A stretch of DNA of 64,000 nucleotides from Chloroflexota bacterium (GCA_013112715.1 JABFGB010000004.1:186001-250000), one strand, 5' to 3'; counted from the stretch's first letter, positions 16,873 through 26,543 are shown. The notes: a model not told the origin generated them from the letters alone. Numbers and translations: made by a program.

Positions 16873-17370
16873 TTAAAAACCCAATTTCTTGGTAAATTTG
16901 CGTAAACCACTCGTCGTTTCATCTTGAGGAGGCGGTTCAGGTGTATCGGTTATTGGAGGTTCGCTTGGGCTATAGGCCGCTAAGATCCGCTGCAATACGT
17001 CCATATTCGAGAGAGTGTGGTCATTAATCGCGGCTGCCAATGCGGTAATTTGTTCGGCTGAGATTGTCGGCCCACCGATGACCGCGCTGTGCTCCATCTG
17101 GCCCTGCAATTTTTCGGTGGCCCATTCCGGTTCGGGATGTTCATGGCGGCGTGTTACCATGCGGCCTATCCCCGACAAAAAGCGAGTCAATGAACCCCGT
17201 TTGGTTTCGGCATCGGCATCATCGGCAACGTTCGCGCCAACCTGCTCCGCTAATTTGAGTGCCCAATCAATCAACACTTGGGCTTCGGTATCGTTCAAGC
17301 CATCGGTCATGCTGGCGTTATCCAACACAACTGCCCGAAATTGTTCCGCATAGGGACTTACCTCCGCCAT
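16873..17370 (-). CDS. Hypothetical protein, helical, Pro-rich C-terminus
   Basis: Not recognised. 165 residues from ATG at 17370, chosen because GGAGG sits 4 bases upstream; the longer frame would extend to 17466. The first 65 residues are acidic and helical, a middle part contains ISAEQITALAAAINDHTLSN, and the C-terminus has a Pro/Glu-rich tail followed by a basic KFTKKLGF end. Soluble, no signal peptide. It lies 28 bp upstream of the PLD-like gene on the same strand and may belong to that unit. Confidence 0.6.
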   Translation of the reverse strand: MAEVSPYAEQFRAVVLDNASMTDGLNDTEAQVLIDWALKLAEQVGANVADDADAETKRGSLTRFLSGIGRMVTRRHEHPEPEWATEKLQGQMEHSAVIGGPTISAEQITALAAAINDHTLSNMDVLQRILAAYSPSEPPITDTPEPPPQDETTSGLRKFTKKLGF

Positions 17371-17512
17371 ACAACCTCCATTTCGGCTACCCTGCGCTCC
17401 CTTCTCAGGGAGTATCGTACACCTTGCGCGGATTTGCAAAATCGTTTCAAGGCCTTGCCCACTCATGTTACTATTGCAGGCGGATTGCCCAAACAGGAGT
17501 TAAGGCCTAAAA

Positions 17513-18307
17513 ATGTATCACGGTCGGATGATTAGAGCGAACCAAGAGGCATTAAATAAACTCGACCCCACCGCCGAGCCACTGGCCCATGCGCGGATTC
17601 AATATGAACTAGGCAATCTGTATGCTGACCTTGCCCAAATTGAAGCACCGACGGTTAATTTGGGTCTGGCCCGTGATGCCTATGAATCGGCCTTGCAGCA
17701 CTGCCCACCCGAATTATCCCTCGTGGATTATGTGCTGATTCAAAACAGCCTCGGCAATTTGTATATCCTGCTGTCAGAAATCGAAACACGGCTAGAAAAT
17801 TTGCAGAAGGCCGTTCATGCTTTTGAAGCGGCCTTGCAGCACATCAATCCACAAACTAGCAGCGGGGTTTATGCCGCTGCCCAAATCAATCGGGGGCATA
17901 TTTATACCCTGTTGGCTGAGATTCGAGACCGCGACCATTATCTGAATTTGGCGCTAACAGCTTATGACCAGGCCCTGCTATATTGTCCGCCGGGGCAAGT
18001 GGCCTATGCGACCCTGCAATTTGGCTTAGGGAATGTCTGTCGCCAATTGACCCAAAACCGCTCCCAAAATCTGCAACGAGCGCTGACGGCCTATCAAGAA
18101 GCCCTGCAAATCTATACGCCGCTGGATGCGCCCCTGCCCTATGCCATGACACAGGGCAATCTTGGTCTGGTATATCAGGCTTTAGATGACCTGCCTGCTG
18201 CGATTAGCTGTTGGAAAGAGGCGGCGGGAGTGTTGATAGCGTTTGGCGCAATGGATGAAGCACAGATGTATTTGGAGCAGATTGCTGCTGTGGAAGCTGG
18301 TAAGTGA
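17513..18307 (+). CDS. Tetratricopeptide-repeat protein
   Basis: 264 residues made almost entirely of about five TPR-like repeats of roughly 50 residues. Each has a Gly-Asn-Leu or equivalent core (LGNLYADLAQIE, LGNLYILLSEIE, RGHIYTLLAEIR, LGNVCRQL, LGLVYQALDD) and a following A-[YF]-x-x-A-L helix. TPR arrays are protein-binding scaffolds. Repeats longer than 34 residues suggest the CHAT/Fis1-like long TPR type. No enzymatic domain, no signal peptide. Start ATG at 17513 with AGGAG upstream; 17528 is a second possibility. Adjacent to the convergent OmpR-type regulator. Partner unknown. Confidence 0.8.
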   Translation: MYHGRMIRANQEALNKLDPTAEPLAHARIQYELGNLYADLAQIEAPTVNLGLARDAYESALQHCPPELSLVDYVLIQNSLGNLYILLSEIETRLENLQKAVHAFEAALQHINPQTSSGVYAAAQINRGHIYTLLAEIRDRDHYLNLALTAYDQALLYCPPGQVAYATLQFGLGNVCRQLTQNRSQNLQRALTAYQEALQIYTPLDAPLPYAMTQGNLGLVYQALDDLPAAISCWKEAAGVLIAFGAMDEAQMYLEQIAAVEAGK

Positions 18308-18310
18308 TCG

Positions 18311-19045
18311 TTAGCGGTTGCCGTCACTAGATTTTTTGGCCTGCTCAATCTGCCATGCCTTTAAATCAAGCAGATAACCCACCCCGCGCATCGTTTTGAT
18401 ATACAGTGGTTTGCCGGGATTCTCTTCTACCGCCTCTCGAATCCAGCGGATATGTACATCCAGCGTGCGGGTATCCCCCATATAATTGGTTTCCCAGACT
18501 TTCGACATCAAGTGCCCCCGCGCCAGCACCTCGTTGGGGTGGTGCATAAATTCTTCCAGCAGGGTTGCCATTTTAGGGGTCAGCCGATATTCACCCTTGT
18601 GAGTAATCAGCATATTGCGCTGAAAATCAAGTTTAAACGGGCCGACATCTATGGTGTTGGATTGTTCGATGGGAGTGGACAAGAAACGTTCTATACGGTT
18701 GATTAGCTTGCGGGGGGTAAATGGCATAGGCAGGATCACATCCGCTCCACTCCGAGTTTTCTGACCCGATTCCGGTGGGGGGATGATATGAATAATGGGT
18801 AAATGGGGAGCATGTCGGCGCAGCGATTGGCAAACGCGAATGCCAGTCGTTCGCATTGAGACCGAATCTAAAATAGCGACAGCGGGGTGGTGTTCGACAG
18901 CAACATCAACAGCCATCTTTGCACTGTGAGCAAGACAAACCTGATAACTGCGGCGCAGGACGATGGAGAAGGACGATTCCGGCACCTCGCTCGGTTTTTT
19001 ATTGTTTTGTTTGCTTTCAATCAGCAGCACTTTTGGCTTGTCCAC
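18311..19045 (-). CDS. OmpR-family winged-helix protein with degenerate receiver domain
   Basis: 244 residues. The C-terminal 100 residues are a clear OmpR/PhoB DNA-binding domain (LTPKMATLLEEFMHHPNEVL; DVHIRWIREAVEEN; TMRGVGYLL). The N-terminal 120 residues have a receiver-like fold with the putative phospho-acceptor in VAILDSVSM. The two acidic residues expected after strand 1 are replaced (LLIESKQ) and the conserved Lys is replaced by Met (PMPFTPRK). So phosphorylation is doubtful and it may act as an atypical, constitutive regulator. GTG start at 19045. No kinase gene adjacent. Confidence 0.88.
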   Translation of the reverse strand: MDKPKVLLIESKQNNKKPSEVPESSFSIVLRRSYQVCLAHSAKMAVDVAVEHHPAVAILDSVSMRTTGIRVCQSLRRHAPHLPIIHIIPPPESGQKTRSGADVILPMPFTPRKLINRIERFLSTPIEQSNTIDVGPFKLDFQRNMLITHKGEYRLTPKMATLLEEFMHHPNEVLARGHLMSKVWETNYMGDTRTLDVHIRWIREAVEENPGKPLYIKTMRGVGYLLDLKAWQIEQAKKSSDGNR

Positions 19046-19278
19046 CAGTCTGACTCGCTTTCATGAGCGACGGTTTAGTGTATACCATGTGGTTGATAAA
19101 ATCGGGAGGGTCGAGCACCCAACTTGGTTGATGAGAGCATTATATCCAACTTTAGTGCCTTCCCAAACTTAGCAACTGGGCAACATGAATAAGACCATCC
19201 GTTCTAAGCCTGCAATTTGACGACACTTGCGGCATAATCGAACAGGATAAATTTTATTTTTTGGAGATCAAATACTAG

Positions 19279-20445
19279 ATGCAGACAACACCCCAAGCTG
19301 TTTTGGCACGTCTATCCAAAGAGTGGCAGCATATCCGCAATGGCCTGACTGTTGAGAAAATCTTGAATCAAGCGATTGCAGTGCAGCAAATTCCTGCTCC
19401 AACTTTTGCCGAAACCAAGCGGGCCGATTATATACAAGAGCAATTTCAATCATTGGGGCTGTATGATGTCTGGCGTGATGGCTTGGGAAATGTCTATGGC
19501 TGGCTAGAACCGAACGGACGTAACCGCACGACCATTATCCTCTCTGCCCATCTCGATACCGTTTTTCCACTGCAAACAGATTTAACCACCCGCCAAGAAA
19601 AAACGCGCGTCTATGGGCCGGGGCTGGGGGATAACAGTTTGGGGGTAGCGGGATTACTGCTGGTCGCCGAAATTTTTCTCCGCGAAAAACGGACATGGCG
19701 ACACTCGATTTGTTTTGTTGCCAATACACGCGAAGAAGGGTTAGGCAATTTAGATGGCATCCGCGCCCTATTAGATTACATCCCTCCCCAACAAATTATC
19801 GGGGCAATTGTGATTGAAGGTATTGCATTGGGGCGGGTGTATAACGGCGGGATTGCGGTGCGCCGTCTGAAAATTACCAGCCATGCTGAGGGTGGTCATA
19901 GTTGGCTGCACTTTGGTCGTCCCAGTGCGATTCATGGCCTAGTCCAACTATGTGCGGACATTACCCGGTTGGAGGTGCCCTATACACCACGCACCACCTT
20001 TAATATCGGCGTGATTGAAGGGGGACATTCGGTTAATTCCATCGCGTCCGAGGCAGTGTGTTTGCTCGATTTGCGTTCGACGGAATTAGCGACGCTTGAA
20101 AAACTGGAAGAACGGGTACGAGACTTAATTGAGCGGTATAGTCAAGACGGCCTGACTTTTGAAGTGAGTATCGCAGGCAACCGACCTTCTGGTCATTTAC
20201 GCAGCGAGCACCCGCTTGTCCAATTGGCACTGGGCGCACAGGCCGAAATTGGGATTGCGGCGGGGTTGGAAAGCGGCAGTACCGACGCCAATATGTTCTT
20301 GGCGCACGATGTCCCGGCGGTGGTCGTGGGTATCACACAGGGCGGCAATGCACACCGTCAAGATGAATTTATTGAGACACGTTTATTGAAGGATGGTCTG
20401 TGGCAGTTGGTTTTGTTGCTCGCAGCGGCATCAGAGACACTCTAG
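19279..20445 (+). CDS. M20-family metallopeptidase
   Basis: 388 residues with the M20 di-zinc pattern: SAHLDTVFP (zinc His and nearby Asp), GPGLGDNSLG (bridging Asp), NTREEGLGNLDG (catalytic Glu pair), and a late His in GGNAHRQDE. The dimerisation domain inserts around residues 190-300, including SHAEGGHSWLHFG. This family covers tripeptidases (PepT), carboxypeptidases and amidohydrolases; the sequence looks most PepT-like. Cytoplasmic. Start ATG at 19279 after TTGGAG. It is a single gene, convergent with the Roadblock gene with only 6 bp between stops. Confidence 0.88.
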   Translation: MQTTPQAVLARLSKEWQHIRNGLTVEKILNQAIAVQQIPAPTFAETKRADYIQEQFQSLGLYDVWRDGLGNVYGWLEPNGRNRTTIILSAHLDTVFPLQTDLTTRQEKTRVYGPGLGDNSLGVAGLLLVAEIFLREKRTWRHSICFVANTREEGLGNLDGIRALLDYIPPQQIIGAIVIEGIALGRVYNGGIAVRRLKITSHAEGGHSWLHFGRPSAIHGLVQLCADITRLEVPYTPRTTFNIGVIEGGHSVNSIASEAVCLLDLRSTELATLEKLEERVRDLIERYSQDGLTFEVSIAGNRPSGHLRSEHPLVQLALGAQAEIGIAAGLESGSTDANMFLAHDVPAVVVGITQGGNAHRQDEFIETRLLKDGLWQLVLLLAAASETL

Positions 20446-20451
20446 GATAGC

Positions 20452-20874
20452 CTATTTTTTCTCCGCAAACCCAAGAATTTCCTTAATTTCATCGCAGGCT
20501 CTTGACGCGGCGTAGAGCAGCATCCCCGGTTTGGTTTCTTTATCTACTAAGACTGCCAACATCGCCTCGCCTGCCGGATACACAATCATGACCCCTGCCT
20601 CGGCGAACATCATCAAGCGTTCCAGTTCGCCCTGTGCCAAACGACGTAGGGTGCGTTGGGCCAAACCGACGAGGGTCGCCGACATCGCTGCGACTTGGGG
20701 GCTGCTGGTGGGATGTTCGTCATAATTTTCATCATCAAAAGCGGGAAAAGCTGAAACGAGTAGACCGTCGAAATTCACAATGACCGACGCTTTAACACCC
20801 GACACCGCCAGATGGAGCTTACGCAGTGTTTTTTCAAGGCTTTCGCTGCGGTATTCCTGTGTATTGGCCGTCAT
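20452..20874 (-). CDS. Roadblock/LC7-domain protein
   Basis: 140 residues from ATG at 20874 (MTANTQEYRSESL), with GAGG upstream. The fold pattern of the Roadblock/LC7 superfamily is clear: a helix, VKASVIVNFDGLLVSAFPAF, then a long helix with MSATLVGLAQRTLRRLAQGE and the strand pair MMFAEAGVMIVYPAGEAMLA. Bacterial members (MglB-like) usually act as partners or GTPase activators of small GTPases. No GTPase gene is next to it here, so the partner is unknown. It sits upstream of nothing on its own strand and may be single. Confidence 0.85.
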   Translation of the reverse strand: MTANTQEYRSESLEKTLRKLHLAVSGVKASVIVNFDGLLVSAFPAFDDENYDEHPTSSPQVAAMSATLVGLAQRTLRRLAQGELERLMMFAEAGVMIVYPAGEAMLAVLVDKETKPGMLLYAASRACDEIKEILGFAEKK

Positions 20875-21023
20875 GGAAGAAACCTCACAGTTGGCTAGAA
20901 ATAGGGATGTGGCAAATGAATTTGCGTTGGAGGCCACAAACAATATTCAGTATAGCGTATGTCTAAATTGGCTTTCAAGCAACAGGACTTTTTTACCGGA
21001 TTTTTACACTCTTCACCGGGAGA

Positions 21024-21503
21024 TTATGACCGTTTACCCTCCAATTGATCCAAACGTTGCTTGGGCAGTGATTTGGTCGGTGGAATTGTGACCAGCGGTG
21101 GTGCGGTGGTTTGAGGTGATAACGGCGGGATTTCTAGTGGGCCATTCAAATCTTGCAGGCGTACCGTACCGGGGGTCAGATTAAAGGCCAGATGGCAATA
21201 GGTTGGCACTGTGATGGTAAATTCGCAGCGTGAGAGCAATCCTAACAGTCGCCGCCGCCGTGCCACCACATAGACCCCTGCCTCGTCTTGTTCCACAACT
21301 AATCGCATCCCGAATCCGGCATATAGACTGGCGTGTAGTTCAACATGGTCAAGGTCATGGTAATGCACCGTCACTTGGCATTGGCTGGCCCGCACAAACA
21401 CGGTGACAGGTGGCCTAACCGGAAAAACGCGCAGTAGTGTACGCGGGCGAAGTTTGATTTTTGGTTCGGCGGCGGGTGATGGGGCAGGAATGAGATGATT
21501 CAT
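21024..21503 (-). CDS. Hypothetical beta-rich protein
   Basis: Not recognised. 159 residues. The N-terminal 30 residues are Pro-rich and basic, the middle is a series of short strands (TVHYHDLDHVELHASL; GVYVVARRRRLLGLL; EFTITVPTYCHLAFNL), and the C-terminus has a Pro/Thr-rich tail. The order resembles the beta-solenoid DUF4097-like adhesin fold, but that is a weak resemblance. No signal peptide. It is 17 bp downstream of the alpha/beta hydrolase on the same strand, so co-transcription is likely. Confidence 0.5.
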   Translation of the reverse strand: MNHLIPAPSPAAEPKIKLRPRTLLRVFPVRPPVTVFVRASQCQVTVHYHDLDHVELHASLYAGFGMRLVVEQDEAGVYVVARRRRLLGLLSRCEFTITVPTYCHLAFNLTPGTVRLQDLNGPLEIPPLSPQTTAPPLVTIPPTKSLPKQRLDQLEGKRS

Positions 21504-21519
21504 GCAGCAAAGTATCCTT

Positions 21520-22284
21520 CTACCATTTTGTTGTGGGTGATTCTACCCAGCGGAGGATGGCTTGTGCTACTTCCTGCGGACGCTCCATCGGCATTTTATG
21601 ACCTGCCCCCTCAATTTTGACCAATGTACTGTTTGGGATTTGTGCCGCCAAGTTTTCACTTAATGCAAAAGGCGTCATCTTGTCCGCTCCACCGCCAATA
21701 ATCAGGGTGGGCGCTTGGATTTTGGCGACGGTATCCGACAAATCGTATAGGCTGCACGCCACAAAATCGCCATAAGTGACAGAAGATGGGGTAGCGAGTA
21801 ACTGTTTGCGTCCGATGCGGCGCAGGTCATCGCCTGTTTCTTTGGCCCATTCCCATTTGGTAATCAATTCGACGGCGGCGGGGTAATCGTTCTTGATGGT
21901 CTCGAGTAGGGACGGATTAACCCCTAATTTCACCCCTGTACCAACCAAGATAATACCTGCCACCCGTGCGGGCATGGAAACCGCTATTGTTTGGGCAATC
22001 GCACCCCCCATGCTGTGTCCGGCGATAATGGCTTTTTCGATTTTGAGCGCATCCATGAATACCTTGATGCTCTCGACATAGGCGGTGACACTCTGATAAC
22101 CCGCCCCTTCCGATTGACCGTGCCCCGGTAAATCCACTGCTAGGACACGCATATCAGGCAGGCGGCGAATCTCGGCTGCCCAACCGCTGTGGTCAACCCC
22201 CGCCCCATGCACCAAAATCAGTGGCGGATAGGGCGCGAGGGGTTCATCTTTTTCAGCATAAAACAGGGTGGATACAAAAGGCAT
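21520..22284 (-). CDS. Alpha/beta hydrolase
   Basis: 254 residues, a complete single-domain alpha/beta hydrolase. Oxyanion motif LVHGAGVDHSGW, nucleophile Ser in AGHSMGGA, acid Asp in IIGGGADKMTPF and catalytic His in GAGHKMPMERP are all visible. The small cap is typical of esterases and C-C hydrolases; substrate not predictable. ATG at 22284 has GGAGAGGG a few bases upstream. It lies 12 bp downstream of the beta-CASP nuclease gene on the same strand. Confidence 0.9.
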   Translation of the reverse strand: MPFVSTLFYAEKDEPLAPYPPLILVHGAGVDHSGWAAEIRRLPDMRVLAVDLPGHGQSEGAGYQSVTAYVESIKVFMDALKIEKAIIAGHSMGGAIAQTIAVSMPARVAGIILVGTGVKLGVNPSLLETIKNDYPAAVELITKWEWAKETGDDLRRIGRKQLLATPSSVTYGDFVACSLYDLSDTVAKIQAPTLIIGGGADKMTPFALSENLAAQIPNSTLVKIEGAGHKMPMERPQEVAQAILRWVESPTTKW

Positions 22285-22295
22285 TTTGCCCTCTC

Positions 22296-25235
22296 CTATA
22301 CGGTAATTACCAACTGATACCCTGTCATCTCTTCAAACACCTGCTGGATTTGGGCCACATCGTTTTCATCCGGTTCACCCGCCACCGCGAAGGCCACTTC
22401 ACCGCGATCTACATGAATGCTAGGCCCTTTACGAACGGTCAAATTGGCTTGACGTACCAACTGTTGGGCGACCTGTAAAATGGCGTTTTGGTTGGGGTGG
22501 GGATGAATTGTCAGTTCATAGCCCGTTTGCTCGGCTAACTGCTGAATGGTGTCCAGATGCCGACTGCCGACTTGGGGCGAAATGAACGATAACACAATCG
22601 TCCCTTGTTTGAGGCTGGTTTTATAGAGGCCGTAGGGTTCAAGGGCCTCTTTAAGCACCCTATAGGCCGCATTGATTTCCATTTGGGTATTGCTGGCGGG
22701 CGACTTGCTGGTGCCGACGTTGGCAGCGGGGGCATTATTATCCCCTTTGACATTGAGCAGCAAGCGGAAACCCGTCAGGTCTTCATAGTTCTGTATCAAG
22801 ATCGCTGGGTCGCTTAGTCCGCTGATTTCCGCGCCGACCTCGCCTTTATCAATGAAAAACGATGGGCCTTTGACAATCTGGGCGCCGAAGGGCAGCAGTT
22901 CAATCAGGGCCGCGCCGAGGGCTTGTTGATTGACATCGGGCGAAATGATTACTTCCCATTTTGTCAATTCCGCCAGCATCTCAACTTGTTCACTATAGAG
23001 TTCGGTGGCGCGATTGGGGAAATCGAAATAGAGCGTCAACTGCTTGCGTAGGGTATCCATCCCTGCTTTTCGCAGACGAGCCTCTGGTGGAAATGCGGCT
23101 ACAGCCGTTTTGCGGGCGATGTTCATTTCCATCGGTTCTTCGGCCTGCGCTTGCAAGGGCAGCAGCTTGCCTTCGACGTTATTGGCCCCGTCTTTCGCCA
23201 GCGATAACACTACTGCCAGCAGTGCCGTCATGGGGTGGACATCCTCTGGTAAATTAGCAGGCACAAGTGTCGTCGGGTCAATCGGTTGAGCGGCCCGCAC
23301 CAGCGTTTGGCGTTTATCGAACGGGAGCAGCTTATCACGGATGGTCTCGGCTTGTTGCAGCATGGCATTCAGCGTCGCAATCCGCCCCTTACCTTCCATC
23401 TTGGGTGCGTCGTCCATTTTGCCGATCACCCATAGCAGGGCATCACCGAGGTAATTGCGTCCCTTCGCTTTGAGAGCCGTTGCCTTAAAAGAATCAATCG
23501 CGGCTTCTTCCACAATGCCCACACGCGGCTTGCCATTGACATCACGCAGTACCACAATTTTGCCCACAATATCAGGATAGGCCGCCATAATAGCACGTTG
23601 ACGTTGGGTACGTTTGACCTGCTCTTCACTGCGGACTTTATAGGTGTGCGTCCGCCGCCAATCCGCCGCAAAATAGACCCCATCGGTTTCTAGGACGGCG
23701 TTGGCTTCACTGGCGCGGTTTTCATCCCCCCACCATGCGATGGCGAGTTCACGGGAACTAAAATAACTTCCCGCCGATTCCTTGAGCGATTCCCATAATA
23801 GCGCGGGGTTGAGTGGACGGGCTTCCCCACCTTTTTTCAGTGCGCCCAATGCCCAAGGCCGTGCCGCGAATTTCATTTCGATGCTGCGACCTGAGACAGG
23901 CATATGGACATGCTTACCCCGTTCGCGTAAATGGGCCGCGAGGGTGCTGCGTGCGCCGGGGTCGCCGTGTACCAATGCGACATGTTCTGCTCCCAATGAA
24001 TCGGCAATCGTCAATAGCTCGGAATCATCCGCATGGGCCGATAGCGAATAGGTGCCGATTTCACAGCGGAGCGACACCGAAGCATCATCAATGCGCAGTG
24101 TGACTTCCTGACCCTCTTGGCGCTCTTTGACCATGCGCTGGACAAAGCGTCCCGGGGATTCTTCATCCTGATACCCGGTCAGGAAAATAGCGTTGCGTTC
24201 ATCATCCGCCAACCAGCGCACAAACGCCGCCGATGGGCCACCCGTGAGCATCCCACTGCTTGCCACGACAATTGCAGGCCCTTCGGAACGGGCGATTTCT
24301 TCACGCTGGACGGGGCTTTGTACGGCTTTGACATTTTTGCGGAAAAATAAATCTTCCTCACCCGCCAATTTAACGGTTTTTTCCGGCAGCAGGTCTCGAA
24401 ATTGATTATAGCTACGGCAGACGGAACGTACCATACCATCGGCCCACACGGGCGCGTCAATTTCATCCCGAAAGTTCAACAAGATTTGCAGCACTTCTTG
24501 GGCGCGACCCAATGCAAACGCCGGGATGATCGCTTTGCCGCCGCGCTCAACCACGCCCTTGAGGGTTTCAATGAGGCGTTTTTCCTCCGCCGAACGATTG
24601 GCATGAAGTTTGCCACCATAGGTGCTTTCTAAGACCAAAAAGTCGCTTTTGACACGCGGCAGATTGGCTTTGACGACTGCTCGTTGGGAAGTCATCGAAA
24701 GGTCGCCAGACATGGTGAGGATACCCTCGTCGCTTTCAATCACCAGTGTCGCCGCGCCGAGAATATGCCCCGCCGGATGGTAGGTCACTTGCAGACCATC
24801 GCCTAGGCGCACGGGCTGGCGAAATTCCACCAGTTGAAAGGCATCCAACAGGCGCTGCACGGCGATTTCATCAAACAGGGGGAGTTCGCCTTCTTCCTCA
24901 TGCCGATTTTTCATTATCATCTGCGCGTCGGCTTGCAGCACCCGTACCAAAGCGAGGGTCGGGGCGGTGGCGATGACGGGGACATGCGGATACTGCTCCA
25001 AAATCAGGGGCAGTGCGCCGGTATGGTCGGTGTGGGCATGGGTGACGAGCAGATAATCTGGCCCGCCTGCCTCACTGACTTGGCGCAAATCCGGCAGTTG
25101 ATCGCTTTCGATGCCGCGTGTTGACCTACTGGAAATACGAATCCCAGCGTCTACCAATAAACGTTTGCCAGAGATTTCGATTAATGTACTGCTGGCGCCG
25201 ACTTCATCCGCGCCGCCCAAAAAGGTTAACTTCAT
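22296..25235 (-). CDS. Beta-CASP metallo-beta-lactamase-fold RNA nuclease with long C-terminal extension
   Basis: 979 residues. Residues 1-450 are a CPSF73/Ysh1-type beta-CASP nuclease: TFLGGADEVGAS, zinc motif THAHTDHTG, then HILGA, TMSGD, the beta-CASP insert with ALGRAQE, GMLTGGPS, and YSLSAHADDS. This group processes RNA ends and decays RNA. The 530-residue extension is unusual. Its last 220 residues contain two copies of a module (about 725-829 and 875-979) sharing VKGPSFFIDKGEVGAEISG / RKGPSIHVDRGEVAFAVAG and a (D/E)xTG(F/Y) ending. The repeated module could bind RNA in KH-like fashion, but this is inference. ATG at 25235. Confidence 0.9.
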   Translation of the reverse strand: MKLTFLGGADEVGASSTLIEISGKRLLVDAGIRISSRSTRGIESDQLPDLRQVSEAGGPDYLLVTHAHTDHTGALPLILEQYPHVPVIATAPTLALVRVLQADAQMIMKNRHEEEGELPLFDEIAVQRLLDAFQLVEFRQPVRLGDGLQVTYHPAGHILGAATLVIESDEGILTMSGDLSMTSQRAVVKANLPRVKSDFLVLESTYGGKLHANRSAEEKRLIETLKGVVERGGKAIIPAFALGRAQEVLQILLNFRDEIDAPVWADGMVRSVCRSYNQFRDLLPEKTVKLAGEEDLFFRKNVKAVQSPVQREEIARSEGPAIVVASSGMLTGGPSAAFVRWLADDERNAIFLTGYQDEESPGRFVQRMVKERQEGQEVTLRIDDASVSLRCEIGTYSLSAHADDSELLTIADSLGAEHVALVHGDPGARSTLAAHLRERGKHVHMPVSGRSIEMKFAARPWALGALKKGGEARPLNPALLWESLKESAGSYFSSRELAIAWWGDENRASEANAVLETDGVYFAADWRRTHTYKVRSEEQVKRTQRQRAIMAAYPDIVGKIVVLRDVNGKPRVGIVEEAAIDSFKATALKAKGRNYLGDALLWVIGKMDDAPKMEGKGRIATLNAMLQQAETIRDKLLPFDKRQTLVRAAQPIDPTTLVPANLPEDVHPMTALLAVVLSLAKDGANNVEGKLLPLQAQAEEPMEMNIARKTAVAAFPPEARLRKAGMDTLRKQLTLYFDFPNRATELYSEQVEMLAELTKWEVIISPDVNQQALGAALIELLPFGAQIVKGPSFFIDKGEVGAEISGLSDPAILIQNYEDLTGFRLLLNVKGDNNAPAANVGTSKSPASNTQMEINAAYRVLKEALEPYGLYKTSLKQGTIVLSFISPQVGSRHLDTIQQLAEQTGYELTIHPHPNQNAILQVAQQLVRQANLTVRKGPSIHVDRGEVAFAVAGEPDENDVAQIQQVFEEMTGYQLVITV

Positions 25236-25256
25236 CGTCTATGATTCTTTCCGTTG

Positions 25257-26543
25257 TTATTTAATCTGACATGCCCCAAAACTGGGCGGGTCGGGCAACC
25301 AACAGGGAGCACCTGTTTCATTTAAGATGGCCTGCAATTCGGCAGTGGCTTCAATGAGCACCGTCTGAATATTCTCCCCGTCAATCACAATTCGCAAGAA
25401 GGTATCGCGGTAAATTTGATTCACATCATTGGCCCGATCCCCCAAGCCGACGGGTGATAATCCTGCAATTGTGTCAGGGGCGCTGCTCATGATGCTGACC
25501 GCAGTGGCTTCTTTGACAATCCCTTCAGGCAGACTGGTGAAATTGAGATTATTGATGACCGGGAAAAAGCCTAATTCTGTTAATATTTGACCTTGAACTT
25601 CAGGCGACAGCAAATAGCGGATTAAATCTTCCGCGCCATCGGGATTAGGCGCGTTTTGGGGAATTGCCAGACCCACAATGATCCCCATATAAGCCCGTCC
25701 GGCTGGCCCGGCTGGTGCTGGGAAGGCTACAAATTCGTCGGGCCGTTGCTGAAACGCATCTACCAACCGTGCCACATGGTCAAACGCAATCCATACATCA
25801 CCCGAAAGCAGCGGTTCGTGCATAAAGCTATAGGTGAGCGAATCCGGGTGTATATAGGGCCAAAGATCATCACGCACAAATTCAAACATACTGACGGCTT
25901 CGGGACTACGAAAATTTGTAACCATGCCGCCCGTAAAAGAAGGATATAAATACCCCTGAACAAAACGGTGCATCAAGCCATCTACCGGAAAGCCAATTTT
26001 GGCCTCGCCTGTTGCTGCGTAGATATTTTGTCCCCATTCCGCCAATTGATCCCATGTCAGGGCGTTGATGTCTGCTCCCTCTGGCAGATAGGGCAGGGCT
26101 TTGACATTGGCCGCCATTAGGAAGGTCGCCAACATCCAAGGAATATAGTATTGGTTGTTGGCTGTGCCCAACTGTCCAAACTCTTCAAAATCATCAATGA
26201 CATCGCTTTCGGCGTCAATCTCACGCAGTAGACCGCTGAGATTGGTCAGATATTCATTTTCAGCGAGGGTGGGGAATGTGCCATGCAGTGCCCCCACCAC
26301 ATCAATCGTGCCTTCACCCATCGCGGCTTCGGCGTCCATCATATTCAATAAGGGAATTTCTTCCTGACCAATGAATTCGACATCGCCATAACCCACCAAG
26401 ATTTCGCGGAATTTAACACCTTCTTCAGCCGTATTAAATTGGGTAGAAACAAACCGAACGCGACTGCCCTGCCCGTAGCTCGGCATTGTTCCGATCAGAA
26501 GAAAAAAGATCAATAGAATAAGGGGAAAGCGTTTTTTGCCCAT
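25257..26543 (-). CDS. Extracellular solute-binding protein, family 1
   Basis: 428 residues with an N-terminal signal peptide (LILLIFFLLIGTMPSYGQG). The mature protein fits family-1 (sugar/oligosaccharide) binding proteins: an N-lobe with FREILVGYGDVEFIG, the ALTWDQLAEWGQNI segment, GDVWIAFDHVARLVDAF, and the late SPEVQGQILTELGFFPV stretch. No lipobox Cys is seen, so it may be held by another means or released. There are no permease or ATPase genes next to it, so it is an orphan binding protein. A region about 22 bp upstream of the beta-CASP gene. Confidence 0.85.
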   Translation of the reverse strand: MGKKRFPLILLIFFLLIGTMPSYGQGSRVRFVSTQFNTAEEGVKFREILVGYGDVEFIGQEEIPLLNMMDAEAAMGEGTIDVVGALHGTFPTLAENEYLTNLSGLLREIDAESDVIDDFEEFGQLGTANNQYYIPWMLATFLMAANVKALPYLPEGADINALTWDQLAEWGQNIYAATGEAKIGFPVDGLMHRFVQGYLYPSFTGGMVTNFRSPEAVSMFEFVRDDLWPYIHPDSLTYSFMHEPLLSGDVWIAFDHVARLVDAFQQRPDEFVAFPAPAGPAGRAYMGIIVGLAIPQNAPNPDGAEDLIRYLLSPEVQGQILTELGFFPVINNLNFTSLPEGIVKEATAVSIMSSAPDTIAGLSPVGLGDRANDVNQIYRDTFLRIVIDGENIQTVLIEATAELQAILNETGAPCWLPDPPSFGACQIK

